DNA from: Siphonodentalium dalli
Lineage: Eukaryota; Mollusca; Scaphopoda; Gadilida; Siphonodentaliidae
NCBI GenBank assembly: GCA_032622095.1
Contig: CP136061.1
Coordinates: forward strand, 85,348,324 to 85,412,323
Direction of reading: 5' to 3'
Length of the DNA stretch: 64,000 nt
How positions within the stretch are numbered: the stretch's first letter is position 1; every line of letters starts with the position of its first letter. Positions 33,242-44,529 of this stretch are shown here, in pieces. A program made the translations under genes and the position numbers. A model generated the notes under the pieces. That model had not been told where the DNA came from. It made no database searches and saw only the letters and a list, made by a program, of their open reading frames with translations.

Positions 33242-33671
33242 CAAGCCTGCAAATTGCATGTCTGTCATTTGCAGAGTGAGGTCCCCAGAGGGTGAATTTA
33301 GTGATGCTATCCCGCACAGCAGGCTAGCATCACCAAATTCACCCTCTGGGAACCTCATTCTGCTTAGGCCCTCTAAGGTAGACTTAGGATCAGATTGAAG
33401 TTCTCCAGTTGAAGTTGGTGATGTTCACCCATTGGGCACCTCGATTATGAATTTTATCTTCTGCAAATAGAGACTTCCCAGATGGGAAAACGTAACTAAA
33501 AACAATGTTAATTTGTTACTATAGATACTTACCAGAAGATGAGGCCTAAGCAGAATGAGGTCTCAAGAGGGTGAATTTGGTGATGCTAGCCCACTATGCG
33601 GGATAGCATCACTAAATTCACCCTCTGAGGACCTCATTCTGCAAATGACAGACACGCTATTTGCAGGCTTG
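33242..33671. mobile_element. Compound fold-back: two hairpins inside a larger palindrome
   Basis: Hairpin 1 (33275-33362) and hairpin 2 (33550-33640) each have arms of gaggtcc...gagggtgaattt...gatgcta. The outer ends caagcctgcaaat / tttgcaggcttg (33242 and 33671) and the inner ends cattctgcttaggcc / ggcctaagcagaatg (33356 and 33543) are inverted to each other. The whole is therefore a palindrome made of palindromes. It is related to the simple MITE at 10788-10936. Confidence 0.8.
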
Positions 33672-33760
33672 CTCTTATCGTTGTGTTCTTACCCAAATAT
33701 ATTTAGCCACTTGACGATCAGTCTACAGTCCACTTTATCAGACGGTCATTTCTGTTCCAG

Positions 33761-33979
33761 GATATCAAGAGGGATAATAAAATAGCTGATATTTATGGAA
33801 AGAAAATGTTAGCAGTCGATGTCTTCTCAGCGGCTATAAGGTTTCTGAAAGACCACTTGTTTGCTACAGTACTAAAGAAGGTTGATAGGATCAACGCTGG
33901 AGATATCCACTGGGTTCTCACAGTTCCCGCGATCTGGGAGGAATCGGCAAAACAATTCATGCGTGAAGCTGCTCAGAAG
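33761..33979 (+). CDS. HSPA12-like: HSPA12-like HSP70, coding exon 2
   Basis: Acceptor tctgttccag at 33760; donor cagaag/gtaact at 33980. The 73 codons are phase 0 at both ends and read DIKRDNKIADIYGKKMLAVD, VFSAAIRFLKDHLF, DIHWVLTVPAIWEESAKQFM and REAAQK. HWVLTVPAIW-x-x-x-AKQFMREAA is a hallmark of HSPA12 (the ATPase subdomain following the first loop). It joins exon 1 (…MMLHSAK) and exon 3 (AGILDQ…) without a gap relative to the family. A compound fold-back element ends only ~90 bp upstream. Confidence 0.92.
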
Positions 33980-34559
33980 GTAACTATATCGGCCAAAATA
34001 AATTGGATTAATGTTTCTGGTAACGGGTCTAAAATAATCAAATGTGGGTAGTTTAAAAAATTGTACAGTGATTTCTGTATAAAATTATTTTTAAAAACAT
34101 TGAATAAGAAATTTTGTTTCGCCAAATATATAGGCCAATGATGGAAATTAAAAACATTTCAAAGTTACCAAAAGTTTTGTCATGAGACACACTTTTGAAA
34201 ATGTCTGACAGGAGCCTGACATGTTTAAATCCCTTCTATCAGGTGGGGGTAGTAAAAAAAATGCAGGACGGTATGCCATTTTTTTTGCATCTGGCATTTT
34301 CAGGGACCCACCACCCCCAAACCTGCACAAAAAAAAAATTCTTCAATTTTTTTTACACCCACCCCCCCAAATTTCACTAATTCTGGTCTAAAACCACATA
34401 AAATCCTACTGATATCATTCATTCATAAGACTAAGAAATTATCTCCTTTAGATCAAATGACAGTTTAACCTGTTTCAGAAACTGTTTTAATGGGAAAAAA
34501 TGGTTACCGGTATTGCAGGCAAATGTGAAGATTTTTTTTCAAATACTGGCTGATACAGT
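33980..34559. other. Start of intron 2, no gene
   Basis: A and C tracts (34318-34330, 34360-34370) and no coding signal. Confidence 0.5.
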
Positions 34560-35299
34560 GGCTGATGGGCATATCGCGACCTGATTTCCATTCTGTCCTA
34601 AGTGCATTTTTTGTGTTTCCGAGTAAATCGATTTTTAAATTTCAAAGTTCTGGAAATTGGTTGTTATTAGACTTATGGTGGATATCCTGGTATCTGCCGA
34701 TAAGTCAGTATTCATTCTGCCAATAACCATCAACTTCGATAAGGAGATGCTCTTTCTTATATGATATTTCGACCAGATTCGGGAGGTGGGGTGCGATTTT
34801 TTGCATTTAGCACAATATGGACTCAGTCTTAGTAGAATATTTTTCGTGGGACACTATGGAAACGGAAATTTTTTCAGGACCGGTCTGTTCCAAGTGGTGA
34901 TTATAAAAGAGATAATACGCACTTGGGACAACATGAAGAAATATTTAGTCTCAATTTACCGTATAACATGATAGAATTAGAGATTACAATGTGAGCAGAG
35001 TGTGATATGTGCGCTCTTTGGAACAGTTAGCCAGCACATCGACATAGAAACAAGCATTTTGAATTGGTGTTGTATGGAAAGCATGCGACTCTTGATGATA
35101 TATTGCATACGTAATGTTGATATGGCTTCATGGAATGTACTCTTCGTTAATGTTACATTGCGAATTTGATGCGTATATATTAGTCCAGGAGATATTGGTC
35201 GACATCTGCACCCCCACCAGGACTCAACTTCACCCCACTAATTTTCTTTCGTAATGTCTCCTCTAATTTGTTTCGGTTGTTAACAAGAAAAAAAGTGGC

Positions 35300-36370
35300 C
35301 GCAGAGACTCCAGACAAGATGGCGTCCATCGTGGCGGCCATTTTGTTTATATGCATCATGTCTCTTTGATCGCCGTTATAGTAAAGATTATATAAAAAGC
35401 GGTCTTGTTTCCCGCTCGATTCGTTATGCTAATATACAACCCTCACAAATTAGCCAAAAGTCCGACACCAGAATCCAAGATGGCCGCCGAAATGTGAATA
35501 TATGCTATTTTTCTTACATTTTACCACCTTTCGTTTGTCTCTATGGGAAAATATTGGCAACTTGGAGTGAATTTATACATTTATCGTATAGAAGAGTCAT
35601 TGACGAACACAATGGGATCATAATATACATTCATAGCGGGATAGTTTTGTCCAATAACAAGTTTCCCAAATGCCGGTATAATAGGTCAAAGCCGAACCAA
35701 CACTAATAACGCGATGTAATGTTTCGAATCAATGAAAGTTATTGCTATCATAACAACACCCATGCATATATATGTGCAGGAGATACTCGAGCTAGGATTT
35801 CTCTTATACCTGAGTTGTGGAATATTTATCCAAATCCAAGACGGCTGCCAAAATGGCCACCAGAAATAGAAAAATCGCCAAAAATTGCTGATTTTAACAT
35901 CAGTGAGCGTTATTGTCACGACAATTCCACACCTGTTAACTATTGTGAGTTGGGAACACTTAGGCGAAGTACTTTCATTATACCATATCCAAATAAAAGT
36001 TCCCCAGATCTAAAATGGCGCCCACAATGGCGGAAAGATTTTGAAAAATCACCGAAATTCCCTCATATTCACATCATTGGGCATTATTTTCGAGACAACT
36101 GCACACATGCGGACAGTTGATTTGGAAATACTGAGGTGAAGTAATTACCTTGCATCTCATACAATAAATTGTTTTCCAAATCGATGATGGCGCCCAAAAT
36201 GGACACCGAAATTTGAAATCAAGCTCACATTCCTTTACTTTCTTACGATGGTCGTTATTGTTACGCGAATTCTGCCCACAATTACATGTTCATATGGAAC
36301 ATTGATATGAAGTATTCATTTGAGTTTGGCAAACTCTCACAGTCAAGATGGTGGCCAAACTGGCGGCCAG
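35300..36370 (+). repeat. ~175-bp tandem units with AAGATGGCNGCC words
   Basis: Each unit carries a word of the type aaGATGGCggCC followed by aaaatggc and gaaattg: near 35318, 35480, 35840, 36013, 36185 and 36344. Between them recur gttattgt-cacgacaa, tgagttggga-aca-ct-agg and gaagtattttcattata. The right arm of the palindrome has the inverted set. The core resembles the YY1 consensus AAGATGGCGGC. Confidence 0.6.
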
Positions 36371-37319
36371 AAATTGAAAAGAAGTCGATATTATCACATA
36401 CTAATTTCAACTTTTTGTCATTATATCGATACGTATGGACGATACTGTACATACTATAGGCCATTTATTAGTTGGGAATTCTTATCCTTATTCTTGGCGA
36501 TCTTCATTCGTGGTATAGCTTATGGTATAATTCAGATGCTACATATGGGATCTGGGCGTTATTTTGTGCGATAAACTAGAAAGGAATGTGGTCGATGCGT
36601 ATACTAGCTTTCAGAAGGACCTCGCTATCTGCGTATTTTCAGCTTTGGTGACCTAATGGGGATAAAAACATATACACCTGGTGATCTTACCAAACAGCCA
36701 CTTCTCAATATATGGATCATCAATTCACATACTCATCTAATGCACTGACGTACCCGGACAACTTATGTATATGGCTTCGAATGTTGAAAGCCAGACATTT
36801 GACGGATGCCTTTCTGCTAAGGCGTAGAAGACCATAATGCATAACATACCCACACGTCTTGACCATGAACAAAAGAAAAATCTTGTTGCGTACAGCAATT
36901 GTCTCATCGAACAAATTCAAGCAGATAATAACAATACGCACGGTGCTAGTTTGTGGGCATGTGTCATGATAGTGGAAATGAAATTGGACCATGACTGCAC
37001 CGCCCTTCTTTGGGTATGTTTTAGATTCAGACATGATTATCATGTGTGGCTTTGCTTTCCTTGTATGCTAAGACTGTTCCCATCCGTTTGGAAGCCGTTC
37101 ACAATCAACTGGACCAGGCGTGTACCACTGGCTACTACTATATAAGCCCCACCCAGACTGGGATGTAGTCTTAAAGACGATGCCTTTCATAGTTGGTTGA
37201 TATGTCATACACACACTGGGTGGTGGTCGGTATGGTTCAAGAAAGTACAAATGCCATCAACACAAGGGTGAAATGTTCAACGCGAAGAACATCAAGAGGA
37301 ATGTTACGTTGATGAGATC

Positions 37320-37649
37320 TTGCATTCAGTTCAACATACGTTGGGTACACCAAGTGATTTCTTGGCAACATCACCATTCCGACCATTTTACAATAGCCAA
37401 TTTATTTCATTCCCACAAACTAACACCGCGAGTATTGTTCTTCTCTGCTGGGAGCTATTCGACGAGACGACTGCGGGACATCACACAGTTTCCTTAGGAT
37501 CATGGTCAAGAAATGTGGGTAGTCGGTACATTATGGTCTTCTCCTTCGCAGATATACATCTATCCAAGGGAATGAGACAGCTAGCAACCTTCGAAACAAT
37601 GCCGAAGTTGTCCACATATGCCAATGCGTTCGCTAAGTTTGTGAGTTGA
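37320..37649 (+). other. Unassigned 109-codon frame at the palindrome centre
   Basis: ATG 37320 to TGA 37647-37649; a tatataag TATA-like word lies at 37138. The frame contains SFPQTNTASIVLLCWELFDE, TTAGHHTVSLGSWSRNVGSR and LSTYANAFAKFVS. The inverted partner (minus strand, 37043 to 36720) encodes a related C-terminus: LFDETIA ... LSGYVSALDEYVN. Thus the two arms keep a similar frame although they have diverged. I do not recognise the protein; the antisense frame is also partly open. Confidence 0.3.
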
Positions 37650-39868
37650 CGAACCATCTATTGAGAAGTGACTAGCTAATTGTGTTCGCCAGGTGTACGT
37701 GTCGTTATCCACATGGGGATATGAGACACATACATAGAGATGACATTATGCAAGCTTGTATACTCATCGACCATATGCCTTTCTAGTTCAAGATGACGCA
37801 CAAATCCCATATTTAGCATATTTAAAATCGTAAGCTAGACACCTTAGAATGAATTGTTTGAAACGTTATGATTAGAGGGACCCTTCTCCCAGGAGGTGTT
37901 GAATACTTTGTCGGTGTGAGCGACCCCAGATTTACCAGACAAAGAAATGGAAGCTGGTCCAGATAATTTTGGACGTGATGTGGCAAATCAGAATCTGTTA
38001 TCAGGTAATTGTTCTAATATTACTGTTCGGCGCACCTACGGTTACGGCCATTATCGGTGCTAAGTGGAGAATGGATTTCGAAATGCCACATCGCGATATT
38101 AATGGTGGGTTTTCGACTTTCCAGAAAGATACGAGCCATTTTATGCATTTTGATACGTATTAAGTTAAACAAATAGATTGTTTATGTACAGTTTCGTCCA
38201 CACATATCGATATTATGACAAAAAGTTGAAATTAGTATGTGAAAATATCCATTTCTTTTCAATTTCTGGCCGCCAATTTAGCTGCCATCTTGACTGTGAG
38301 TATCAATTGCCAAACTCAAATGAATAATTCATATCAATATTCCATTTCAACATGTAATGGGGGGTAGAAATCGCGAAACATTAACGCCCATCGTAAGAAA
38401 GTATAGGAAATTAAGGAATGTAGGCCTGTTTTAAAATTTCGGTGGCCATTTTGGCCGCCATGTTCGATTTGGAAAAAAATTCTTGTACCTCAGTATTTCC
38501 AACTCAACTGTAAGCATGGGTGGAGTTGTCTCGACAATAGTATCCAATGATGTGAGGGCATTTCGGTGCCATTGTGGCGCCATTTTGGAAACTTTTATTT
38601 GGATATGGTACAATGACAGTTCTTCGTCTAAGTGTTCCCAATTCACAATAATAAGCAGGTGTGGAGTTGTCGTGACAATAACGCTCACTGATGTTAAAAT
38701 CAGCGATTTTCGGCAATTTTTCTAATTCTGGTGGCCATTTTGGGTGAATATTCCTCAACTCAGGTATAAGAGGAATCATAGCTCGATTATCTCCTGCACA
38801 TATATGCATGGGTGTTGTTATGATAGTAATAACTTTCATTGATTCGAAACATTACATCGCGTTATTAGCGTCGATTCGGCTTTGACCTATTATATCGGCA
38901 TTTGGGAAAACGAGATATCTGACAAAAATATCCCACAATTAATATATATTATGATCCCATTGTGTTCGTCAATGATTCTTCTATACGATAAATGTATAAA
39001 TTCACGCCAAGATGCCAATATATTCCCATAGAGACAAACAAAAAGTGGTGAAATGTCAGAAAAATAGCATATTTTCACATTTCGGTGGCCATCTTGGCTG
39101 CCATATTAGATTATGGTGTCGGACTTTTGGCTAATTTGTAAGGGTTATGTATTGGCATAACGAATCGAGCAGAAAACAAGACCGCATTTGATATAATCTT
39201 TACGATAACGGCGATCAAAGAGACCTGGTGCATATAAAAAAATGGACGCCATGATGGACGCCATCTTGTCTGGAGTCTCTGTGGCCACTTTTTTTTCTTG
39301 TTAACAACCGAAAAAAATTAGAAGAGACATTAAGAAAGAAAATTAGTGGGGTGAAGTTAAGTCCTGGGGTGCAGAGGTCGACCAATATCTTCTCGACTAC
39401 GTGTGTTTCTTTTCGCGGGAAAATTTTTCTCTGTTCGATCGCAACTTGAGTTGCAACCTGTTCGATGTGAGAGAATTTAGCAAAATATTTCAGTTCCATC
39501 CTGTAGTAAGTGACAGTTCGTAAAGCCGAACTGCACATAGAACAATATCGATCTGAATAATTATCTGTTGTATCTGAAACTCAAGATAGAATTCATCTTT
39601 GTTTTTAAAAGACAGGATATAACTGGCTTTATAAGTATTTTTTAGTTATAGGACATAATGGTTCTAAGAAATAGTGTTTTTATGCAGAACGGACAGAAAA
39701 GAATAGCTAATATCGCCACGAAAACAACAGATACCGCTTAGGGGCCGGTATCGTTAGACGCGGAATTTGATGTTGATTCCAGCGATACCCATACGGACGT
39801 TTCGTACCAGCATGTCACTTAGGACAGAATGGAAATCAGGTCGCGATATGTCTACCACATACATGCAT

Positions 39869-40729
39869 TGGAGTTTCCAGGTCAGTTTGTGATAAGAGTA
39901 TGCTATAGGTCTAAACTGTGTGGTCAAATTCTATACTGCTATTATGGAAATTCTAAGGATCTGCTCCTCGAAATCTCATTCCGCCCGAGCATTTAATGTC
40001 AATTCCGTTGTGAGTTTTACTGCTTGTCGACCGAGCAATTTTCAAAGACAGATATAAGATAAGTTTAATAACATGTTATGTTAATGTTTACCTCTAGCTT
40101 CAACTGGGACATGTTCTCTGATAATGTTGTTGCCAAAAAAGCCAGCAAAATGTTGTAATCGGTGATTTATGTTTTCGCTCCGATTCCCACCCTGTACGTA
40201 CTTTTCGTTGTTGCCCGAGTAAGTTCAATTGTTGCCCGAGCAATGCTCTTTAGATTTCATAGAAATGTCCAGTTTTCTAGCGATAAACATCCCCATGGGA
40301 TGCCCCTTAGCTTTTGTCTTCAAAATGATGACTAAAGTATTAAAGGGGCATGCAATCAGACTCTTTATCAGTACATATTCAAATGTTATCAAATGTTATC
40401 AATGTCTTCATTTTCCTGATATAAACAGTATTCGTCATTGAAAACTTTCCTATACATTAGCGTAATGACCAGTTTCCCGCCGGAAGTCGCACATTTTACT
40501 TTGAAATTGTACTGAGCGACAGCTATAGGTCAGTACGGTATATATCGAATAGCAGGGCAAATAGTCAACGATGATACAAGAGGTTAACTAGTATGGCTTT
40601 TGACTTAAAATGAGAATGATCATAATACCGATTTTCCACAAGTGGCTTGTCGCGATTGGAAAATCGCTATTTGCTTGTAATGACGAATGATAAGGTGTTC
40701 AGTCAAAAGCCGTAGGTTTCCTGAATGCC
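39869..40729. other. No gene recognised
   Basis: AT-rich intronic sequence. Possible weak outward continuation of the palindrome; nothing coding. Confidence 0.4.
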
Positions 40730-40956
40730 GGCTGATACGGACCCTGGCTCATACAGACCTCCGGCTGATACGGACCCTGAAACATACGGACCCCCGGCTT
40801 ATACGGACCCTGGCTCATACGGACCTCAATTAAAATATACAATTTTATTTTTTATGTTTTATGTTTATTTAAATAAATTAAAATAATGACAACATACATA
40901 CAGAGATAACATGATATGATGATAACAAAAATGGACGAACATCAGACGAACATTAT

Positions 40957-41686
40957 TTAAACTGGGGCGTACAGCTTGGCGGCTTCTTTCAGTAGTTTGC
41001 TGGCAGTCTCCCTCGATTTTCTCTCCTGTCGTCTACGCATCTTCCCTTCGGAAACCATCCTGACGTTTGTTGGTGTATCAGCTGCCTTTTCGTTGAGTAG
41101 GATGACTTGTACGTAGAATGGCAGACTTCCCTTTTTCGCCGCATGGTTGAGTCGATTGTGCCAACCTTCGCAGTCGTTGTTGGTGCGGATACTTCTGCCG
41201 AAAACTGTCCACGTATAATTATATCAACTGGCCAGACGGTCGAATCCATCCACGTCGATCGCACATAGAAAGGTAGAGCGAAGACCTGTCGACAAAGCTT
41301 GAACACACGGTCTCTCTTGTTGTATACTGGCTGTAAACCTTTCTCCTGGACATTTCTCCAAAGCACCTGACCGAAGTGGAAGGAACAACCATGGATTTCA
41401 GGATCGACGAACACCTCCCTCAGAGCTCCCCACATGCCTGATTCGAAATCGACGACAAAAGACTCTACTGCGATGTCTACTGTGATGCAAACACCAGGTG
41501 TCGTTGATTGCTAACTAGTACCTCTTTTCGTAAGAACTCCTTCTCTGGTAATGATGCCATGTAGGGTTCGTCGATCTCGAAAGAAAGGTCTTGTGGATCA
41601 TCGGGTTTGACTGATGCCCTGGCACGGCGACATGGTATCTCCACATAAAGCACAGTTAGACATTGTGGAATTATGCCAGTCAACAA
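40957..41686 (-). pseudogene. MULE transposase, internally deleted (element C)
   Basis: On the minus strand: PYMASLPEKEFLRKEVLVSN then QRHLVFAS (41686 to ~41480). A deletion follows that removes the DGTF region. Then AVESFVVDFESGMWGALREV, HGCSFHFGQVLWRNVQ and CRQVFALPFY, another deletion, then WMDSTVWPVD. A one-base shift near 41217 leads to WTVFGRSIRTNNDCEGWHNR and GSLPFYVQVILLNEK, and it ends EAAKLYAPV at TAA 40957-40959. FVVDFE is the second catalytic aspartate and NNDCEGWH the glutamate. The domain order matches elements A and the outer MULE, but two deletions and a frameshift make it inactive. Confidence 0.8.
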
Positions 41687-41708
41687 TAAATCAGTTGAAT
41701 ATATACCA

Positions 41709-42025
41709 GTTGTGTTTTTACTAACATGTTTTCATAGCAAATCAAACTCAGTGGATTCATCCTGATCACCATTCACTGACCATTCATCATCGCATGTCTG
41801 TTTATAAAACAATATAAAGGGATCACACACGAGTGTTTATATAACGGACAATGAATCAGTTGAAACAAGTTGTGTTTTTACTAACATGTTTTCATAACAA
41901 ATCAAACTCAGTGGATTCATCCTGATTACCATTCACTGACCATTTATCACCGCATGTCTGTTTATACAATGACATAAAGGGATCACACACGCGTGTTTAC
42001 ACAACGGCGAAGAGATTAATTAACA
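41709..42025. repeat. ~155-bp direct repeat inside element C
   Basis: Two copies (from 41709 and 41868) share gttgtgtttttactaacatg, ttttcata(g/a)caaatcaaactc and cagtggattcatcctgat, then accgcatgtctgtttata and agggatcacacacg. They lie in the region that would be the promoter or first intron of the transposase. Confidence 0.8.
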
Positions 42026-42325
42026 CGATTCAATAAATGCTTTTTCAAGTCAGAACATCACCTAAATTCTCAATTAATACAAATATCGGTTAAATTCATA
42101 AATATAAGTTTGAAAATCACCAAAAAAATCACATTAATTCTCAATTAATACAGATACATGTGTGAAAAGACAATCATAATAATCTATTAAATTCATAAAT
42201 ATAAGTTTGCAAATTGCATAATTTAATTGAGGTCCGTATGAGCCGGGGTCCGTATAAGCCAGGGTCCGTATTAGCCGGTGGTCCGTAAAAGCCAGGGTCC
42301 GTAAGAGCCAGGGTCCGTATAAGCC

Positions 42326-43330
42326 ACATACCGGTTTACTTTTTAGCTCAACTTTACTTTGTAATGTTTGAGCTATTTCCATGGCTTGGTATCCGTCGTC
42401 CGTGTGTGTGTGAGGGTGCGTTCGTCAAGCGTTATTTGTGAGGTAAATCGTATGGATGCACAATCGCCTGCCGAGGTATTCCAAAATACCGAGGTACTTT
42501 TTCCCATTACCTCGCTTTGTAACCTCGTCAAGTTATTCAGAATTTCACGCAGATTATCATATTGCATTATGGGATATACCTCGGAATACCGGCGCACAGT
42601 CAGTGGAGTGTGTTTTCATCTTGACCCAGATTCCGCTGCCTAATATCATTTTCACACACTAATGATTCTCATTGGTCCCAACACCTGTCACCAGAGACAT
42701 CAAGTTTTGCGCATGCGCAATCCGGTGTGTGCATACCAACGACTCACAGAGGTAAATGCTATTTTTAGAAGTATTAATATTTTCGTTTTCAACTGGCGTA
42801 ACCTTTCACGAGTATGCAAGCAGCTCAACGAGGTAAATGCTATTTTTAGAAATGTTTATTTTTCTCTCGTTTTCAACTATCTAGTTACACAATGATTTAG
42901 TTTTATCACGGCATTTTGTGAATTCATAATTGCAAAAAATATTAATATCTACGTCTCAATCCTGCTTCAATACATCTGATTTGTGGTAAGTTTTGGAGTC
43001 GTAAATTGGAAGTACATCGGTATGTCTGTGTTCATGGCGAACACGTTTTATCACCTATCAGTGTTATTTTTAGAAGTGTTTATTTTTCTCTCATTTTCAA
43101 CTGTCTGACTGATTCTAATTCCTAAGCTATAAAAACTTTGTGGGATCTTTAACGGTGTTTAGAAAGGATATCTAGTCATTGGATTACCTTCTAAAAAGGT
43201 GAGTTTGATGCCTATCATCAATATTAATGAGCGCTTGCAAATACCGAATGTGCGAATTCGCGTGTCTGCTGAAAGATACAAAGTTTTCTCGACTAGATTC
43301 TGTCAAAATGCACCTTTATCGGTCAAATTC
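42326..43330. repeat. No gene; recurring gctatttttagaa word
   Basis: aaatgctatttttagaa followed by tcgttttcaact occurs near 42753, 42837 and 43063 (third copy gttatttttagaagtgtttatt). A short inverted pair gaggtattccaaaataccga lies at 42473-42493. No coding recognised. Confidence 0.5.
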
Positions 43331-43387
43331 TTTCGATGATTTTATGTAAATACATGTTAGCTATTATTGAACCCACCACCGCAACAA

Positions 43388-43850
43388 AGGGGGGGGGTAT
43401 ACTGGAGTCAGCTTGTCCGTCCGGACGTCCGTCCGTCGTCCGTCCGCCAGTAAATACAAATTTGTCCGAAGTTTTTCTCAGTCGTTTTTTGATCAATTGC
43501 CGTGAAACTTGGCACAGACATCAGTCGCCATGGGAACCTGTGGACCCGCGATTATGACGTCTGTCGGACTTTTTTTGGTGGAGGTATCCCCCCCCCCCCT
43601 TTTTCGACTTCGAAAATTTTTGCAACATGTATTATTTTGCCCGAGCTTTTATTCCTACATTTTTATGTCAATTGTTTTTTAACTTGGCACAGATATTAAG
43701 TACCATGGGAACCTGTGCACCTGCGATTATGACGTCTGTCCGACATTTTTGGTGGAGTACTTTAAAACACGGGGGTATCCTTAGTCCCAGGGGGACAGTC
43801 ACACCTCTAGTTTGGATCAGCTTTCCCCCGTTGAAAAACTAACAGTTTGA
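43388..43850 (+). repeat. Mollusc-type interspersed repeat with GTCCGTCCG head
   Basis: A G tract, gtatactggagtcagcttgt and ccgtccggacgtccgtccgt are followed by two ~180-bp units. Each has aacttggcacagayattaag-type text, catgggaacctgtg and acctgcgattatgacgtctg. It resembles the second half of the 32530 repeat. Confidence 0.65.
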
Positions 43851-44529
43851 CCAAACGACACTTGAGAAAAGTTTGTTTACAAAATCAACGAACTTGTTAG
43901 CTCGTCCACTCTGTAAATTTAGCATCGAAAAAACTTAATTTCTTCCATCTAAAACATAATTGCGTTTTGGACTCTGTAATTTTGAGAATATATAAATATC
44001 ACACGCAGACACACGAAGTGTCAGCTTAATTTTTTGAAAAATAAGAGTTTCATCGACATAAATCAATTTTAATGGGAAATCCTATGTTAATGAATTTTAT
44101 CATTTTCACAGTTCTACATGACAAACTTTTCCGTTTGGGGCCTCTAGCTGGTCACCGCTGCCCCACACCCTAATACCACAAGTATAATCGTGATATATTA
44201 CAGTTTTGACACATGACATGCATGTTATTCATTTAGATATAGCCTTTGCGCGACAGTACAGTCACGATTCACTATATGTCAACATTGGTCTTTGTCGCTA
44301 TACAAATTTATATCGGTATAGTCGCATTAGCTGTTACGTATGTGTACATATATTTTATCATGGGATACTAATTTGTACTATATAGGTAAATCAGTTGCTA
44401 TTCCTTACAATAGAATTTGGCGCCATCTATAGACTATAGAGATACTGGTAGAGATCATTTCAGACCCCCCCCCCCCCCCTATTTTATAGCATTGCCGCGA
44501 CAGTACAGTCGCAATGCATTATATGTCAA
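43851..44529. other. Satellite flank, no gene
   Basis: gcgacagtacagtc(a/g)c...tatatgtcaacattggtc(t/g)ttgtcgct occurs twice (44248-44304 and 44496-44551), the second abutting the satellite. A C tract lies at 44466-44479. Confidence 0.5.

Larger units (their letters stand above)
34560..39868. repeat. Giant imperfect palindrome (~5.3 kb)
   Basis: Left landmarks recur inverted on the right: atatcgcgacctgatttcca (34570 / 39850), gagatattggtcgac (35190 / 39376), cggttgttaacaagaaaaaa (35273 / 39295), actccagacaagatggcgtcc (35308 / 39270), gattcgttatgctaatata (35418 / 39150), taaatgtataaattcac with cgtatagaag (35570 / 38985), caatgaaagttattgctatc (35730 / 38830) and gatggtggccaaactggcgg (36344 / 38270). 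The inner part 36580-36960 matches 37414-37780. An unpaired segment near 37850-38160 and a centre at ~36960-37410 remain. It could be a fold-back transposon or an inverted duplication. Open frames within are unrecognised. Confidence 0.75.
40730..42325 (-). mobile_element. MULE element C with GGCTNATACGGACCCT iteron TIRs
   Basis: The left array 40730-40832 and inverted right array 42230-42325 each have five to six copies of ggct(c/t/g)atacggaccct in slightly different variants and end cggacctcaattaaa. They enclose a decayed transposase on the minus strand. A 155-bp direct repeat (acaagttgtgtttttactaacatgttttcat... at 41709 and 41868) lies inside. No clear target duplication remains. Confidence 0.8.

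Noticed and set aside
39795-39808. ggacgtttcgtacc as the lost inverted end of the outer MULE
   Set aside because: A single 14-bp match 17 kb away, without an iteron array or transposase remnant next to it; chance cannot be excluded.
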